Both the position numbers and the translations under genes were made by a program. DNA of 32,666 nucleotides, taken from an uncultured Granulicatella sp. GTDB lineage: Bacteria; Bacillota; Bacilli; Lactobacillales; Aerococcaceae. The stretch covers positions 1 through 32,666 of the forward strand of contig URWJ01000001.1 in NCBI GenBank assembly GCA_900551535.1, written 5' to 3'. Shown here in pieces: positions 31,654 to 32,666 of this stretch (within the stretch, counting starts at the first letter, position 1; every line of letters begins with the position of its first letter). The notes below the pieces were generated by a model. The model was not told the origin of the DNA, did not search any database, and saw only the letters and a program-made list of their open reading frames with translations.

Positions 31654-32666
31654 GAAATTCACTTGGATCGATTAAACGGATAGGTTCATATATTAAACCT
31701 TATAAAATTGGTTTTATTGTAGCGCTACTTTTAACGGTTATCTGTATGTTTGCCAATGCTCTTCAACCATTTATTATGGGCCTTATTTTGACAGAGGTGG
31801 GCCATAATGTTGCGGATATTGCCAATGGTGTTGCAGGAGCAGCGATTAATTTTCCATATGTAATAGAAATTATTATATATATGTTGATTATTGCATTGGT
31901 TTATCAAATTACAATGTACGCATCTGCTTGGTTAATGACAAATGTGGTGCAAAATACAATGCGTGATTTAAGAGCAGACATAGATAATAAAATTAATCGT
32001 CTGCCAGTTTCATATTTTGACAAAAATCAACAAGGGAATATCTTAAGTCGAGTAACAAATGATGTTGATGCTATCAGTAATGCGATGCAACAAAGCTTGA
32101 TTCAAATTGTTAATTCTGTTTTGGGAATTGTATTTGCTGTTGGTATGATGTTAGTTCTTTCAATACCATTGGCTCTAATTTTAATTGTTACCATTCCTGT
32201 ATCTATTTTGATTTCTAAATTTGTCGTAAATAAATCGCAACCTTATTTTAAAGGACAACAAAAATCTTTAGGTGAACTGAATGGATATGTTCAAGAGAGT
32301 TTTAGTGGATTTTCTGTAATCAAATTATATGGAAAAGAAGCTGATACATTGAAAGAATTTAAAGAAATCAATCATCGTTTAGCTAGTTTTGGCTTTAAAG
32401 CAGCATTTATTTCTGGTATTATGATGCCTTTAGTTGGGTTAGTTTCCAATCTTGGCTATATTGGAGTAGCTGTTTTTGGTGGATATGCAGTTATTCAAGG
32501 AACTCTAACTTTAGGTAATTTGCAAGCTTTCACCCAGTATGTTTGGCAAATAAACCAACCAATTTCACAAATTACTCAACTTTCTGGGGTTTTACAAAGT
32601 GCAGCAGCTGCAACAGGTCGAGTATTTGAAATTTTAGATGAGCCTGAAGAGAAACCAGATCAAGTC
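31650..32666 (+). CDS. Heterodimeric ABC exporter, second subunit (3' end outside window)
   Basis: The frame is open from ATG 31650 to the window edge, giving 339 residues with no stop. AAGGAGG lies 7 bases before the ATG, inside the previous gene. The visible part is the membrane domain: helices at about residues 20-45, 70-95, 150-175, 177-200 and 265-300, with exporter-typical FDKNQQGNILSRVTNDVDAI and GRVFEILDEPEE at the junction to the ATPase domain. The partner subunit has a degenerate site, so this one should carry the complete Walker B Glu and switch His beyond the edge (prediction). Substrate unknown; drug or peptide export is typical of the family. Confidence 0.9.
   Translation, partial: MRNSLGSIKRIGSYIKPYKIGFIVALLLTVICMFANALQPFIMGLILTEVGHNVADIANGVAGAAINFPYVIEIIIYMLIIALVYQITMYASAWLMTNVVQNTMRDLRADIDNKINRLPVSYFDKNQQGNILSRVTNDVDAISNAMQQSLIQIVNSVLGIVFAVGMMLVLSIPLALILIVTIPVSILISKFVVNKSQPYFKGQQKSLGELNGYVQESFSGFSVIKLYGKEADTLKEFKEINHRLASFGFKAAFISGIMMPLVGLVSNLGYIGVAVFGGYAVIQGTLTLGNLQAFTQYVWQINQPISQITQLSGVLQSAAAATGRVFEILDEPEEKPDQV

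Noticed and set aside
1..32666. Chimeric assembly joined near 21.8 kb
   Set aside because: The order mltG-udk-greA-liaFSR is known from Enterococcus, and the mltG-udk junction shares a Shine-Dalgarno overlap, so the join is natural.
1..32666. CRISPR arrays, tRNA or rRNA genes, insertion sequences, phage attachment sites
   Set aside because: I saw no spaced repeat array, cloverleaf, transposase or integrase sequence; the only tandem repeat is coding.

Overview
This window looks like chromosomal DNA from a low-GC Gram-positive bacterium of the order Lactobacillales. The gene order rodZ-pgsA-cinA-recA, murJ-rsuA-pepV and mltG-udk-greA-liaFSR, the ireB-ruvX-DUF1292 cluster, an alanine T-box and the rnjA/rpoY pair all point there. 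An Enterococcus or Carnobacteriaceae relative (Granulicatella-like) is my best guess, but the species cannot be fixed from the sequence alone. Almost all genes lie on the + strand; only rpoY-rnjA is on the - strand. I see no tRNA, rRNA, CRISPR array, transposase or phage gene.

Layout. 1-3.5 kb: 3' end of rodZ, then pgsA, cinA and recA, with a DinR/LexA-type SOS box just after the cinA stop. 3.5-7.5 kb: murJ (ytgP), an RsuA-type pseudouridine synthase and the dipeptidase pepV. 7.5-9.4 kb: an AT-rich solitary ABC exporter that breaks an otherwise housekeeping region. 9.5-11.3 kb: ezrA. 11.4-13.9 kb: an extracytoplasmic methionine-sulfoxide repair operon, ccdA - thioredoxin-like lipoprotein - msrAB. 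14.0-16.4 kb: a YesN/YesM-type two-component pair. 16.4-19.4 kb: alaS behind a consensus promoter and an Ala T-box. 19.5-23.2 kb: ireB, ruvX, DUF1292, mltG, udk, greA. 23.2-25.9 kb: a structured spacer, then liaFSR. 26.0-27.3 kb: a KtrA-type RCK protein and a cysteine-free HesB-like protein with a structured leader. 27.3-29.3 kb: rnjA and rpoY, reading leftward. 29.3-32.7 kb: a dyad-rich 640-base spacer and a two-subunit ABC exporter whose second gene runs off the window.

How the genes fit together. Many act on the cell envelope: RodZ (shape), PgsA (phosphatidylglycerol), MurJ (lipid II flipping), EzrA (division ring), IreB (target of the IreK-type kinase), MltG (glycan strand termination) and LiaFSR (envelope stress sensing). 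The redox operon is coherent: CcdA passes electrons across the membrane to the lipoprotein thioredoxin, which reduces surface-anchored MsrAB. No wholly new system is evident. The most interesting signals are small: a second, well-formed translation start inside msrAB that would give a soluble enzyme, a Met-rich tandem repeat in its reductant, alternative RNA hairpins and a perfect dyad ahead of liaFSR, and a Shine-Dalgarno separated from its start codon by a hairpin upstream of the HesB-like gene.
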